This document shows positions 1 through 11,219 of a stretch of 64,000 nucleotides of DNA, in pieces. Location: contig CM056742.1 in NCBI GenBank assembly GCA_029851415.1, positions 90,510,748 to 90,574,747 of the forward strand. The letters are read 5' to 3'. Source of the stretch: Eretmocerus hayati. Taxonomy: Eukaryota; Arthropoda; Insecta; Hymenoptera; Aphelinidae. The notes under the pieces were generated by a model. It saw nothing but the letters and a program-made list of their open reading frames with translations. It did no database searches and was not told the DNA's origin. Made by a program: the position numbers and the translations under genes. Numbering within the stretch: the first letter of the stretch is position 1; each line of letters begins with the position of its first letter.

Positions 1-218
1 CTTGGCCCATTCGGCAACTAGTCGTCCTATTTCCCAGCCGAGCGATGCCCTCCCTGATTTTAGTTTTCTCGACTTGGAGATAAATTTGGAGGTCGTCCGC
101 ATAAAATAGATGATGTACCGACTTTCCGTCTAGCAAACCAGGTAAATCATTGACATATAAGCTGAAGAGTAAAGGCCCGAGAACGGAACCCTGTGGAACA
201 CCCAGATTGGTTTCAAGC
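1..218 (-). pseudogene. Fragment of a non-LTR retrotransposon reverse transcriptase
   Basis: Read on the minus strand, this piece encodes the RT palm region: a GVPQGSVLGPLLFSLYVNDL-type motif B, then FYADDLQIY with the catalytic YADD-type motif C. The match is to Jockey/CR1-like non-LTR RTs and is distinct from the R1-like element next door, whose RT motifs differ. The fragment runs off the left edge of the window. Near position 20 the frame seems to shift, because the expected VAEWAK-like continuation appears in another frame. It stops abruptly at the GA-rich tract. I see no nearby partner ORF, so it is a relic. Confidence 0.8.
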
Positions 219-223
219 CAATC

Positions 224-248
224 AGAGAGAGAGAGAGAGAGAGAGAGA
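224..248. repeat. (GA)n microsatellite at the insertion site of the R1-like element
   Basis: About 25 bp of uninterrupted AG dinucleotides. The last bases overlap the left copy of the 14-bp duplication flanking the R1-like element, so this tract was probably part of its target. Confidence 0.9.
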
Positions 249-539
249 CGCTGCTGGGACCCGTAGGGGGCTTTGAGTGTGACCTTTGGGCTGCACTTGG
301 AGCTTGAGGGAGCGACGCACAGTGGGAAAAAAAATTGGCCGGACGGCACAATTATGCGTTACTATTAAATGGGCGTTTTCGGAATTTTTAAAAAGGGGAA
401 ATTGTAGGTTTTTTGATGCGGAATCCGAATCCTTTTCCCTCGAATATCGTCCGGAAGTCGTATGACGACGGCATCCACTAAAACACGAAAATCGCTTAAA
501 AAACACAGTATTAGCGGTTTAACTCGAAGGGGGAGCGAT

Positions 540-1690
540 TTACGTCAATTCTCATGGGGAACAAAGTTGTTGCATTTTTAAAGACAAATTTTTTGGTGCC
601 CCCAGTTTTTCGAAAAATCGTGTTTTTTTAGGTTTTTTGGGGTTTTAGGGGCTTTTTCGACAAAATTTGGGATTTTTGACCACGCCAATCGAAAGAGCAT
701 GAAATTTTACGTCGAAATACGTGGTTCAAAAAAATTTCAAAATTTTATCCCATCCGCACTACAGCGGTAAAATCATGAGCTAGCCCGGAAAACGCACCAG
801 AGGCCTGAAAAAGCTCCTAAAACTCGGAGGGGGAGCGATTTACGTCAATTTTCATAAGGAACAAAGTTGTTGCATTTTCCAAGACAAATTTTTTGGTGCC
901 CCCAGTTTTTCGAAAAATCGTGTTTTTTTAGGTTTTTTGGGTTTTTAGGGGCTTTTTCGACAAAATTTGGAATTTTTGACCACGCCAATCGAAAGAGCAT
1001 GAAATTTTACGTCGAAATACGTGGTTCAAAAAAATTTCAAAATTTTATCCCATCCGCACTACAGCGGTAAAATCATGAGCTAGCCCGGAAAACGCACCAG
1101 AGGCCTGAAAAAGCTCCTAAAACTCGGAGGGGTAGCGATTTACGTCAATTTTCATGAGGAACAAAGTTGTTGCATTTTCCAAGACAAATTTTTTGGTGCC
1201 CCCAGTTTTTCGAAAAATCGTGTTTTTTAAGGTTTTTTGGGTTTTTAGGGGCTTTTTCGACAAAATTTGGAATTTTTGACCACGCCAATCGAAAGAGCAT
1301 GAAATTTTACGTCGAAACACGTGGTTCAAAAAAATTTCAAAATTTTATCCCATCCGCACTACAGCGGTAAAATCATGAGCTAGCCCGGAAAACGCGCCAG
1401 AGGCCTGAAAAAGCTCCTAAAACTCGGGGGGGGGGGAAGCGATTTACGTTGATAATGATGGGGAACAAAGTTGTTGCGTTTTCCAAAACACCTTCTCTGG
1501 TGCCCCCAGTTTCCCAAAAATCATAATTTTTTAGTTTTTTTGGGTTTTTAGGGGCTTATTCGTCAAAATTTGGAATATTTCACCACGCCAATCGAAAGAG
1601 CAGAACATAGTTCTTTGATATATGTTGTTCAAGAGAATTTCAAAATTTGGTGCTACGGTTACTACAACAGTGAATAACACCGATGAGAGG
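540..1690. repeat. 300-bp tandem repeats in left arm of the fold-back element
   Basis: Three units in exact 300-bp register start near 540, 840 and 1140, followed by a diverged, shortened fourth unit (about 1437-1690). Shared landmarks per unit are GCGATTTACGTCAA, GACCACGCCAATCG and CATCCGCACTACAGCGG. The units differ by only a few bases. Confidence 0.9.
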
Positions 1691-2439
1691 ATTAAGTTCT
1701 TCATCGCACAGGAATTTGGACGAATCTTTTTTCAATGAAAACGTCAATCGCACTGAACAATGGTCTATGACTCGATCCGGTTAAGCGAGTTATTGGGTAA
1801 TGTGTCCGATACGATACTAAGGTGTCTCCAACTCCTACCTCAAAACCGTTAGAGATGAACTCACAAGGCGAGCACCAGGTCTCCGGGATACGGATCTTGA
1901 TGGAACTTGGGAGTCCACCTAATTTTGGTGAGAAATGAAGGTAGCTCCTAGGGTTGGATCCAATGGGCTTCCCCGCGAGATACATCCATGGATATTAGCA
2001 TTGCCCATACGGGTCCATGTTCAAATGATACATATATGGATATACTGGCATGGGTATGAGCTATGGATATCAGCATTGCCAGTATATCCATATATGTATC
2101 ATTTGAACATGGACCCGTATGGGCAATGCTAATATCCATGGATGTATCTCGCGGGGAAGCCCATTGGATCCAACCCTAGGAGCTACCTTCATTTCTCACC
2201 AAAATTAGGTGGACTCCCAAGTTCCATCAAGATCCGTATCCCGGAGACCTGGTGCTCGCCTTGTGAGTTCATCTCTAACGGTTTTGAGGTAGGAGTTGGA
2301 GACACCTTAGTATCGTATCGGACACATTACCCAATAACTCGCTTAACCGGATCGAGTCATAGACCATTGTTCAGTGCGATTGACGTTTTCATTGAAAAAA
2401 GATTCGTCCAAATTCCTGTGCGATGAAGAACTTAATCCT

Positions 2440-3597
2440 CTCATCGGTGTTATTCACTGTTGTAGTAACCGTAGCACCAAATTTTGAAATTCTCTTGAAC
2501 AACATATATCAAAGAACTATGTTCTGCTCTTTCGATTGGCGTGGTGAAATATTCCAAATTTTGACGAATAAGCCCCTAAAAACCCAAAAAAACTAAAAAA
2601 TTATGATTTTTGGGAAACTGGGGGCACCAGAGAAGGTGTTTTGGAAAACGCAACAACTTTGTTCCCCATCATTATCAACGTAAATCGCTTCCCCCCCCCC
2701 CCCCCGAGTTTTAGGAGCTTTTTCAGGCCTCTGGCGCGTTTTCCGGGCTAGCTCATGATTTTACCGCTGTAGTGCGGATGGGATAAAATTTTGAAATTTT
2801 TTTGAACCACGTGTTTCGACGTAAAATTTCATGCTCTTTCGATTGGCGTGGTCAAAAATTCCAAATTTTGTCGAAAAAGCCCCTAAAAACCCAAAAAACC
2901 TAAAAAAACACGATTTTTCGAAAAACTGGGGGCACCAAAAAATTTGTCTTGGAAAATGCAACAACTTTGTTCCTCATGAAAATTGACGTAAATCGCTACC
3001 CCTCCGAGTTTTAGGAGCTTTTTCAGGCCTCTGGTGCGTTTTCCGGGCTAGCTCATGATTTTACCGCTGTAGTGCGGATGGGATAAAATTTTGAAATTTT
3101 TTTGAACCACGTATTTCGACGTAAAATTTCATGCTCTTTCGATTGGCGTGGTCAAAAATTCCAAATTTTGTCGAAAAAGCCCCTAAAAACCCAAAAAACC
3201 TAAAAAAACACGATTTTTCGAAAAACTGGGGGCACCAAAAAATTTGTCTTGGAAAATGCAACAACTTTGTTCCTTATGAAAATTGACGTAAATCGCTCCC
3301 CCTCCGAGTTTTAGGAGCTTTTTCAGGCCTCTGGTGCGTTTTCCGGGCTAGCTCATGATTTTACCGCTGTAGTGCGGATGGGATAAAATTTTGAAATTTT
3401 TTTGAACCACGTATTTCGACGTAAAATTTCATGCTCTTTCGATTGGCGTGGTCAAAAATCCCAAATTTTGTCGAAAAAGCCCCTAAAAACCCAAAAAACC
3501 TAAAAAAACACGATTTTTCGAAAAACTGGGGGCACCAAAAAATTTGTCTTTAAAAATGCAACAACTTTGTTCCCCATGAGAATTGACGTAAATCGCT
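2440..3597. repeat. 300-bp tandem repeats in right arm of the fold-back element (inverted)
   Basis: This is the mirror copy of the left-arm array: a diverged unit, then three near-identical 300-bp units in reverse orientation. Poly-C length and a handful of bases distinguish it from the left arm. Confidence 0.9.
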
Positions 3598-3979
3598 CCC
3601 CCTTCGAGTTAAACCGCTAATACTGTGTTTTTTAAGCGATTTTCGTGTTTTAGTGGATGCCGTCGTCATACGACTTCCGGACGATATTCGAGGGAAAAGG
3701 ATTCGGATTCCGCATCAAAAAACCTACAATTTCCCCTTTTTAAAAATTCCGAAAACGCCCATTTAATAGTAACGCATAATTGTGCCGTCCGGCCAATTTT
3801 TTTTCCCACTGTGCGACGCCCCTCCGGACCCGAGTCCTACACTTACACTTACACACACCACACCCTACATGCACCATACTCACGCTTGCTCAAGGATTAC
3901 ACGACACATACCAACATTATACAGAACACGCATCACACAAACACCACACCCGTGCTGGTCTGATCCGGGGTCGGCCAGC

Positions 3980-5902
3980 ATGCGATTCCAGGCCCTGGAA
4001 AAAAGAAGAAAGAAGATGATGTCCAGCATTGACGGCAAGAATTCCCCAAGTAAAGCGGGGCCCCATTCGGATCTTGGGGGGGGGGGGGGGGCAACGATGC
4101 GAAGCGCGTTACCAGTGGCACACTTGGCCGGTGGAGTTACGCGTAAAGCTACAAGCGATGGAAATACGCCTCAGGCGAAGATAGTTGGAGAAAAGGACCA
4201 ACACAAGAGAGGAGTAGACCTCACCCCGAACAGCAGGAAGAGAAAGGGTCTGAGTGAGGAAGTAGAGAAGCGAACGCTGAAGCAATCGAAGCTCACATTC
4301 TCAAGCCAAAAAGAGAAGAACGCGAAGGTTGCTGCAGAAGCGCAAGCGGCGGCAGACAAGCTGAAGAAGATCAACCCCGCGATCAAGATCCAGCTTACGC
4401 AAGACAAGAACAAGGAAGACGATACCGCCGATTCGAGTTCGGATTCAGGGGACTCTAACACCACCACGGAGTCCCAGAAGTCAGAAGACACCCTGACATC
4501 CAAGGACTGAGACCGCGGATTCGAGAAAGGGCAAAGAACATCGAAGGATATGGACATCGATCGGTTCTCCACACCTGAGAAGGCCAGTCAACAAAGAAGT
4601 GGAGACAAGGCCCCCGATCTAATGGAAGGATGGAGGGACTCAAAAGTGTGACGAGAACAGATGGAGGAGAAGACTCATCTTCTCCTCGACCACCTGAACT
4701 TGGTCATAGGGATAGCCGAGTCTGCCTCCAACATCCCAGAAGGAACTCAGGGCGACATGGAAGAGCTCAAGAAGATTGGCCACGGTCTCGTAGGCCTACT
4801 TGCGGCAGACAAAGGGAAGAAAGCGGCTTTCGAGACCACACTTCTCGAAGCGGAGAAGACCCTAAGGATGAAGAGGAGTGCGCAGCCCTCTGGGCCAGCC
4901 GCGTCGGGAAGCGGCACACAGGGAAGGGGGGCGAATAAACCGGAATCGCGACAAGGGAAACAGCACGATACGAAGAGGACGCGACGCGGACATCCATCAG
5001 GAGCCCTCGAAACACCGCGCTCGACATCGACTCCTAATAGGCCCAAGCAGGACGGGCCTTGGCAGGAAGTGGTCTCTAAGAGGAATACGAAGAGGGCAAA
5101 GAAGAGCGGTCGATCAAGTGACACCGCTGGGGAAAAGGCAAAAATGAAGCCAAGAAGAGCGAAACCCGACGCCGTTCTCGTCACGGCAAACCAAGGTGGG
5201 TTAAGCTACGCAGATATGCTGCGCAAGATAAAGACGGATAACCTTAATGAAGAAGTGGGCTCTAAAGTCACGAGCATCCGCAAGACACAGGAAGGACAAA
5301 TCCTCATTGAACTGAGGAAGGGCGCCGACGCCACAACCATCAAAGCGGCTCTGACACCAGTCGTCGGGCAAGAAGGGGCTGTCCACTGCCTCGCAAATAG
5401 CATGACCCTCGAGGTCCTCGGAGTCAACTACGATGTCGAGAAAACTAAAGTGCGGCAGGACCTCGCGAAGGCCCTACCAGAAAACGAGGATGGAGCCGTA
5501 ATAGTCAAGAGCCTGCGAAGCGGTTCCCGGGGCACCCAAACAGCGGTTGTGTCCATCCCAGCGAGGCTCGCTCACCGCCTCCTGGATTGGAAAGAACCCA
5601 AGGTCGGATAGAGCGGAGTGAGAATCCGCGAGAAGGGTTGCATCCCACGCTGCTATAACTGCCTAGAGTATGGCCACAAGGCCTCAGGCTGCAAGGAAGA
5701 GAAGGCAGAGGAACGTCAACCGAAACTCTGCTTCCAGTGCGGTGAACCAGGACACCTCGCCGCTACCTGTAAAGAGAAACCAGAATGCCTCAGCTGCGTG
5801 GCTATCGGAACCAGATCTGACCACAGGTCGGGTTCCAGCAACTGCACAGCCTACCAAAACGCGAGGGCGATATATAGACGCAGGGGGGGAAGAAATGGCT
5901 AA
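3980..5902 (+). pseudogene. R1-like ORF1 (Gag-like nucleic-acid-binding protein), three in-frame stops
   Basis: One reading frame of about 640 codons from ATG 3980 to TAA 5900-5902, broken by TGA 4508, TGA 4649 and TAG 5609. The N-terminal part is Lys/Glu-rich and probably disordered. The middle (about 5190-5610) holds the conserved Gag segment with SYADMLRKIK and EGQILIELRKG-type blocks. The C-terminus (5650-5860) has knuckles CYNCLEYGHKASGC, CFQCGEPGHLAATC and a third, irregular C-x2-C...C motif. Such proteins coat element RNA and chaperone target-primed integration. The last codons overlap the ORF2 start. Upstream ATGs in the same frame lie in the 5' UTR and inside the fold-back element, so 3980 is preferred. 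All three stops could derive from single transitions. Confidence 0.8.
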
Positions 5903-8900
5903 CTTCATCCAAGCCAACCTCAGGAGAAGCGGGGACGCTTGTGACCTCCTACACACTGCCGCCAAAGAAGGGGGTATCGATGTTCTGATCATCTCCGAAC
6001 CGCCTCGGAAGCGCGAACTTTCCCGATCCACATTCGATCACTGGGGGGCCACTGTAATTCGGATCAAGAATCCCGTGATCCGCGAGACTGGACCAGCTGT
6101 TAGTGGCCGCGGTTGTGCTCGAAAGACCATAGGGGGCACAGCTGTATACAGCTGCTACTATGCGCCGTCGCTCAAGACGCACGAATTTGAAAACGAGCTC
6201 CACGACCTAGAAGAGGATGTGAGGCAATGGGGGGCCCAGTTATAATCGCGGGGGATTTCAACTCCAAGGAACCGACTTGGAGCGAGGGGCCGCGGGATAG
6301 ACGGGGGGTAATACTCGCTGATGCCATGGAGTCATGAGGATTAGTGCTCGCGAACGAGACGGGGGTTATCACCTTTTACCGGCACGACACTCGGTCCCGG
6401 GAGGGAGGTTCGTCATCGGTCCTCGACCTGACGTTCATGAGCCCGTCGCTCATGGAACGTATGACATCGTGGGAAGTTCTGGACACGGAAACACTGAGTG
6501 ACCATCGACAGATTCGGTTTCGGCTTAGAACTGACGGACAGGGACAGACGACACGCAGACCGCGACCAACGGGGTGGCAGGTACGGAAGCTGGACGAGGG
6601 AAAATTCCGGGAATCTATAGTAACAGTCGAAGATCTCCCGATGAACTCCAACTCGGACGAGGCTGTGGCGATGGTAACATCCGCCATCACGAAAGCTTGC
6701 GACGCGTCGATGCCTCGCAGGACAGCACCATGTTTCTGGAGGCAACCAGAGTACTGGATCACCGATGAGATCAAGGCTCTACGAAGAACGAGCAACAAGA
6801 AAAGGAGGACCGCATGACGATCAAGGAAGCTGCAACGACCATCGCTGGCGGAAGATGACAGAGCGTACAAAGAAGCAAAGAAGGCTCTCGTTCTAGCTAT
6901 CCGGAGTAGCAAAGAGAAGTGCTGGGGTGAACTGTGCGACATGGTTAACGGAGACCCCTGGGACACGCCATATCGCGTGGTCATGTCAAGGGTCCGACCC
7001 CGAAGGGGCAACCCAGCACCGACCGATGCAGCAACATTGCGTAACATCGTGGAAGACCTCTCCCCAGCAGGAGAACCCAGAGTTTCATTCCCTACGGAGA
7101 GCGAAGACCCCACCCCGCTCTTCACTATGCAAGAGCTACTCATAGCGGCGAAGAGGCTGCCAAACGACAAGGCCCCTGGCCTGGACGGCATTCCAAACGA
7201 GGCTCTGAAACTGGTCTTCAAATGCAAGCCAGATTTACTCCTCGACCTCTTCAACATCTGTCTGAGCGCGGGGATTTTCCCGGACAAGTGGAAACGCCAG
7301 AAGCTGGTCCTGAAACCTAAGGGTCAAGGAGGTCAACGCCCTCTCAGCATGCTCGACAATATCGGGGAAATGTTCGAGAGGATGGTGCTCAATAGGGTGG
7401 AGAAAGCCTACGAAGAAGGCGGTGGGCTATCACCCATGCAGTTCGGGTTCCGGAAAAGACGGAGCACTGTTCACGCGATCGAGGCGGTCCAAGAACGGGT
7501 TCAAGCGTTGGTAGGGAACCCATACCAAGAAAGAGGAGGATTCTGTGCCATCATTGCGTTGGACATAAAAAACGCATTCAACTGCGCGAGCTGGAAGCGA
7601 GTTTATCAATCTCAAGCAGGTAAAGTGCCCCTTATCTACTAGCTGTCACGAGTGACCACCTGCGGAACAGGACCCTCGTGTACGACACCGACAAGGGACA
7701 AGAGATTCGGGTACTGTCCGCCGGAATCGGACAGGGATCGGTTCCCGGGCCGTTCAACTGGAACACCCAGTACGACAGCTTACTGTCTATCGAACTGCCA
7801 GAAGGAGTGGTAATAGTGGCTTCCGCGGACGACGCGGGACTCACAGTATGGTCTGACAACGAGGAACTCTTGGGTAGACGCGCGAACGAAGCGCGAGCCC
7901 GAGTCTACGAGTGGATGATAAGCAGGCTTCTGGAGCTCGCTGTCAAGAAGTGCGAAGCAATAGTGGTCACAAGGCGTAGGAAGTTCGACTTACCCCGGTC
8001 TCATATCAACGGGCAAGAGATTCCACGGAAAACAGAGCTGAAATACCTCGGTGTATGGCTCGACGACAAGTGGTCGTTCAAGAAGCACATCCAGGAAGCC
8101 GCCCAGGAGGCGAGCAGGGTCGGTGTGGCGCTCCCGCGGCTCATGCCAAATATCGGAGAACCCAAGGAAAAGAGGCGCGCACTTCTCAACACCGTCACCA
8201 CCTCCATCATCCTGTACGGTGCACCCGTATGGGGAAAGAGAGTAGAGAAGACCATCATCGAGAGGAGAATGGGGCCTGTCCATCGAGGAGCGGCCCTGAG
8301 GAGTATCCGTGCCTACCGCACCGTGTCAGGAGATGCGGCTTACGTATTGGCGAGTACTCCGCCCATCCACTTGCTCGTCGCGGAGCGAGTGAGGATCTGG
8401 GACCGCCAGAGAGTGATCGGAGCCGAACGAGTACTCACTCCGACGATGAAGGAGATCATCCGCGACAACGAGAAGGAAACCACCCTCGAACAGTGGCAAA
8501 CTGAGTGGAACTCGCCATTCGCGAATGGCAGATGGACGCACCGATTGATTCGTGACATAGCCAAGTGGGTGAAACGTTCCCACGGAGAGAAGGACTACTG
8601 GACGACTCAGGCTCTGAGCGATCATGGTTGCTTCGGCTCCTATCTAACCAGGTTCAGAAAGAGGACGACCCCAGCAGGTCAGTCATGCGGGGACGACTGG
8701 GATGACGCCGCACATGCCCTGTTCAAGTGCCGCGACACCCGGAGAGAGCGTGCCGAGCTGGATAGATGGCTCGGTGCTCAACTAACACCTGAGGATCTCG
8801 TCCCGTACTTGCTCCGCAACCAGGAGACATGGGATAGAGTCACCGGATACATCAGGCTGGTGATGACCCGCAAGGAGGAGAAAGAGAGGGAAGTGAGGCA

Positions 8901-8925
8901 CCTCGATGCCGGCGAATCACAGTGA
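5895..8925 (+). pseudogene. R1-like ORF2: AP endonuclease, reverse transcriptase, C-terminal zinc motif
   Basis: ATG 5895 overlaps the ORF1 stop. The endonuclease (5895-6520) shows NFIQANL, IISEP, AGDFNS and LSDHRQIRF, covering the Gln/Asn, Glu, Asp-Asn and Asp-His catalytic blocks. The RT follows with KAPGLDGIPNE, FRKRRSTVHA, ALDIKNAF (motif A Asp), GIGQGSVPGP and SADDAG (motif C), then LKYLGVWLD. A Cys/His motif lies near 8690-8735. Lesions are a frameshift near 6235, TGA 6335, TGA 6815 and a frameshift near 7620. Motif B lacks the usual Leu and motif C has Ser where Tyr or Phe is usual. ORF2 proteins nick target DNA and reverse-transcribe at the nick; this copy cannot do so. Confidence 0.82.
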
Positions 8926-9410
8926 GTCTGCCAATGAAAACAGAAGAGGCCCAAATGATTCCATGAGAAATATGATGCCCTAAAGAGGCGAGAAAGAAGA
9001 AAGAAGAGGGAAGAAAGAATAAAGAGAGGGAACAATGAAGAATGAAGATAGGAGATGCCGACAAGTGGCCGAAGAGAGAAGATGGAGAAGAGGAACGCTC
9101 GCAATCGAGCACGAGACATGCTGCTCATCCTGAAGTAATGCTCACGCGGTTCCGGGATGAGATGGCAGATGCAGGTGGATCTCCTTATTGGTGTCCGATG
9201 CCCTAAGTATCGGACACCAAGGAGAGAGGGATATTACACGGCCGGGCCTACCTCTCGGTGGGCCCCACCCAAATCCGTGTCCCGCCTGGTATGGCCTGCG
9301 TGGGCTATGCGTAGTCCGCGTAAGCTGAACCAGCCCGGTATCTGGGGACGGATCCGAAGGATCTTGGGGCAGATTTTGCCCTCGAACCACCTTAAAAAAA
9401 AGAAAAAAAA
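8926..9410 (+). other. 3' UTR and A-rich tail of the R1-like element
   Basis: Non-coding, purine-rich at first (8930-9110), then GC-rich, ending in A8-G-A8 just before the right target duplication. It contains a long stem-loop (listed separately). Confidence 0.7.
9181..9224 (+). other. 3' UTR stem-loop of the R1-like element
   Basis: TTGGTGTCCGAT pairs perfectly with ATCGGACACCAA around a 9-nt loop, and CTCC/GGAG extends the stem below a small bulge. By its position, a structure recognised by the element's own RT is a reasonable guess. Confidence 0.6.
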
Positions 9411-9745
9411 GAGACGCTTCTGGGCAGCAAGGCAACCGCGGAAGATAGAGAGGGGTCTGGCTCCACAGTTTTTGACTCGAGGAGTGCCTCGATTACCAGG
9501 ATGACGTCAGCAGATGCAGTGAGTGCGCCTCAAATGCCCCCCCTCCCGTGTGCTCGCCTCCCGTCATTGTTCCCCAATCCGCGGAGAACCGTGTCACGAG
9601 GGCTAGCTATCGGGCAGTCTGTCCCCCGCTCGACGACATGGTGAACTCCTCTCGTCTATCTAGATGACCTGGTCGCCACTTTTCATCCGCCGTTCCACTA
9701 CGTCGTCGGTGGTCCACCCAACTCCCCGCGTCTAGGTGAGCATAC
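9411..9745. repeat. GC-rich dispersed repeat, copy 1
   Basis: Shares many blocks with 19850-20165, including GATGACGTCAGC, a GCTCGACGAC block and TCCACCCAACTCCCCGCG. Both copies have a purine-rich GA...GACG start, so the R1-like element probably inserted at the GA-rich part of this repeat. It could be a solo LTR or promoter region of an unseen element; I cannot define ends. Confidence 0.55.
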
Positions 9746-11211
9746 TCAATTCGGCCATGTTAGGGCACGCGAATCGTTGAAGTGGCGATTTTCACGTAGC
9801 AGCTTTTACTTCCGGAGACAAAAGCGTGGAGAATTTGAGGGGTACGGGTCCGTGGCGTGGGGATAGTCAGCACCCCGCCCGAGTGAGCCCCGTCCACGGA
9901 GTATATGGGCAATTCCGCAGAAATTAGAAGAGTGAAATTTTGCTTCAACGTATATGGGCAATTTCCGCTACTAGTGAATCTCTTGTGATCGTGGTTAATC
10001 GAACATTGTATATTTGACGAACATTTGAGGGATATGATTTGAAGGCAGGCCGATGTGATTTTCGTATTCAGCGACCTCGAAATACATCAAAAACACCCTC
10101 CACTCGACTTTCCGAGCTCTATCTTGATGGTCACTTGCTCTCGACTCCGCAGCCTTCTACACGATATAATCTCGAGATACGGCAATATGAGATTAGATTC
10201 CCATATCCTCGAAATATTTGGCAGACACTTTTCCCACGCAATCCAAGATTGATTTTGATCAATTTTGTATAACTTGATTGCAGACATGCATTATCGGGCA
10301 CTTTCCGTTAACTATTCAAAGCGCGAGACTCACGTGATGCGATAATGCTGGTCAAAAAGTCGCTCCCGCACCATATCTGGACTCTCAAGATCATGTATTC
10401 GTTGCATCGAGTCAGTACAGCCTTATGGACCAGCTCTAACGTTAGCTGTCACATTGATTGACATGAAAAATAATCCCCAACCATATGAGCAATTATGATT
10501 CATTCGTCAATCGCGTATTATCACTTCTTTCGCATGCGTGCATTCGCTTTTTTCATCGAAGGTTTGAGATAAAATGTTTCTATTACAAAAAAGATGACAC
10601 TTGAGCCACATCAAATTTCAATTGTACATCTCCAATTATCCAAATTGGAACGCCGCAGACAAGCTTTTGTTGTTGTTGCAGATAACCTCATAACTTCCCA
10701 TTCATCGATATTTATTCAATTAATCCTGAAAAAACTAGCCATTTTCCGTCTTTGAGCTCATTGATTTTTTTGTTCCGAATCTTTCGCTCTACATCATATT
10801 TGTTCCCCGACAAAAAACTACCTAAACCCAAAATCCTATCTCTCGAAGCGGGGTCCTTTGGAGCTCTTTGCTGATCCAAAATAATATTCATGACTCTCTC
10901 AGACTTGATGAACACATTTTGAGTGGTAATAGAAGTTGATTTGCACCCCCTTTCGTGATTATCACATGGTGGGCATGTTGAGTACACGCCAATTTTCGTA
11001 TCCATTTTTGTGAATGATGTTGAAATTTAGCGATCCCAAACAAAGAATTCTGGAGGTCTTGGAGAAAAAGTCGAATTCGCTCAAGTACGTGAAAATTGGT
11101 AGGACCAAAAAACTCTGACACCCGTTTTATTATAAAGCAATTGGCGCTTTCTCAAGTGTGCAAGCACGAACGATGGAGATACTTACTTTCTATTCTTCAG
11201 AAGACGCAGTA
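9746..11211. other. AT-rich non-coding interval
   Basis: No credible coding region on either strand. A TATATGGGCAATT(T)CCG motif occurs twice (about 9902 and 9952); similar TATATGGGCA motifs occur in the LTRs at 51.5 and 62.3 kb. Nothing else stands out. Confidence 0.5.
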
Positions 11212-11219
11212 ATTACCCG

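Larger units (their letters stand above)
318..3813. mobile_element. Giant fold-back (palindromic) element with Transib hallmarks
   Basis: Two arms of about 1.73 kb (318-2050 and 2077-3813) are near-perfect reverse complements around a 26-bp spacer. The ends are exactly CACAGTG...CACTGTG, and a 5-bp direct duplication CGACG flanks the element (313-317, 3814-3818). Transib transposons are known for CACWRTG ends and GC-rich 5-bp duplications, and CACAGTG is also the RAG recombination-signal heptamer. I see no transposase, so this would be a non-autonomous copy. Each arm holds three ~300-bp tandem repeats, one diverged unit and a unique core. Removing it leaves a continuous R1-like 5' UTR. Confidence 0.75.
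259..9410 (+). mobile_element. R1-clade-like non-LTR retrotransposon, interrupted by a fold-back element
   Basis: The element has a 5' UTR (259-317 and 3819-3979), ORF1 with three Cys-rich knuckles, ORF2 with AP-endonuclease and RT, a 3' UTR and an A-rich tail ending at 9410. The flanks are GAGACGCTGCTGGG (245-258) and GAGACGCTTCTGGG (9411-9424), a 14-bp target duplication with one mismatch. ORF1 stop and ORF2 start overlap, as is usual in the R1 clade. The 3.5-kb palindrome at 318-3813 inserted later into the 5' UTR. Both ORFs carry nonsense and frameshift mutations, so the copy is dead. The R1-clade assignment rests on domain order and knuckle pattern, not on a tree. Confidence 0.8.

Noticed and set aside
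867..3264. 67-aa ORFs repeated in the palindrome
   Set aside because: They are the same stretch of each 300-bp unit and carry no domain; best read as non-coding repeat.
6376..7287. 303-aa minus-strand ORF inside the R1-like ORF2
   Set aside because: Antisense to well-supported endonuclease and RT motifs on the plus strand.
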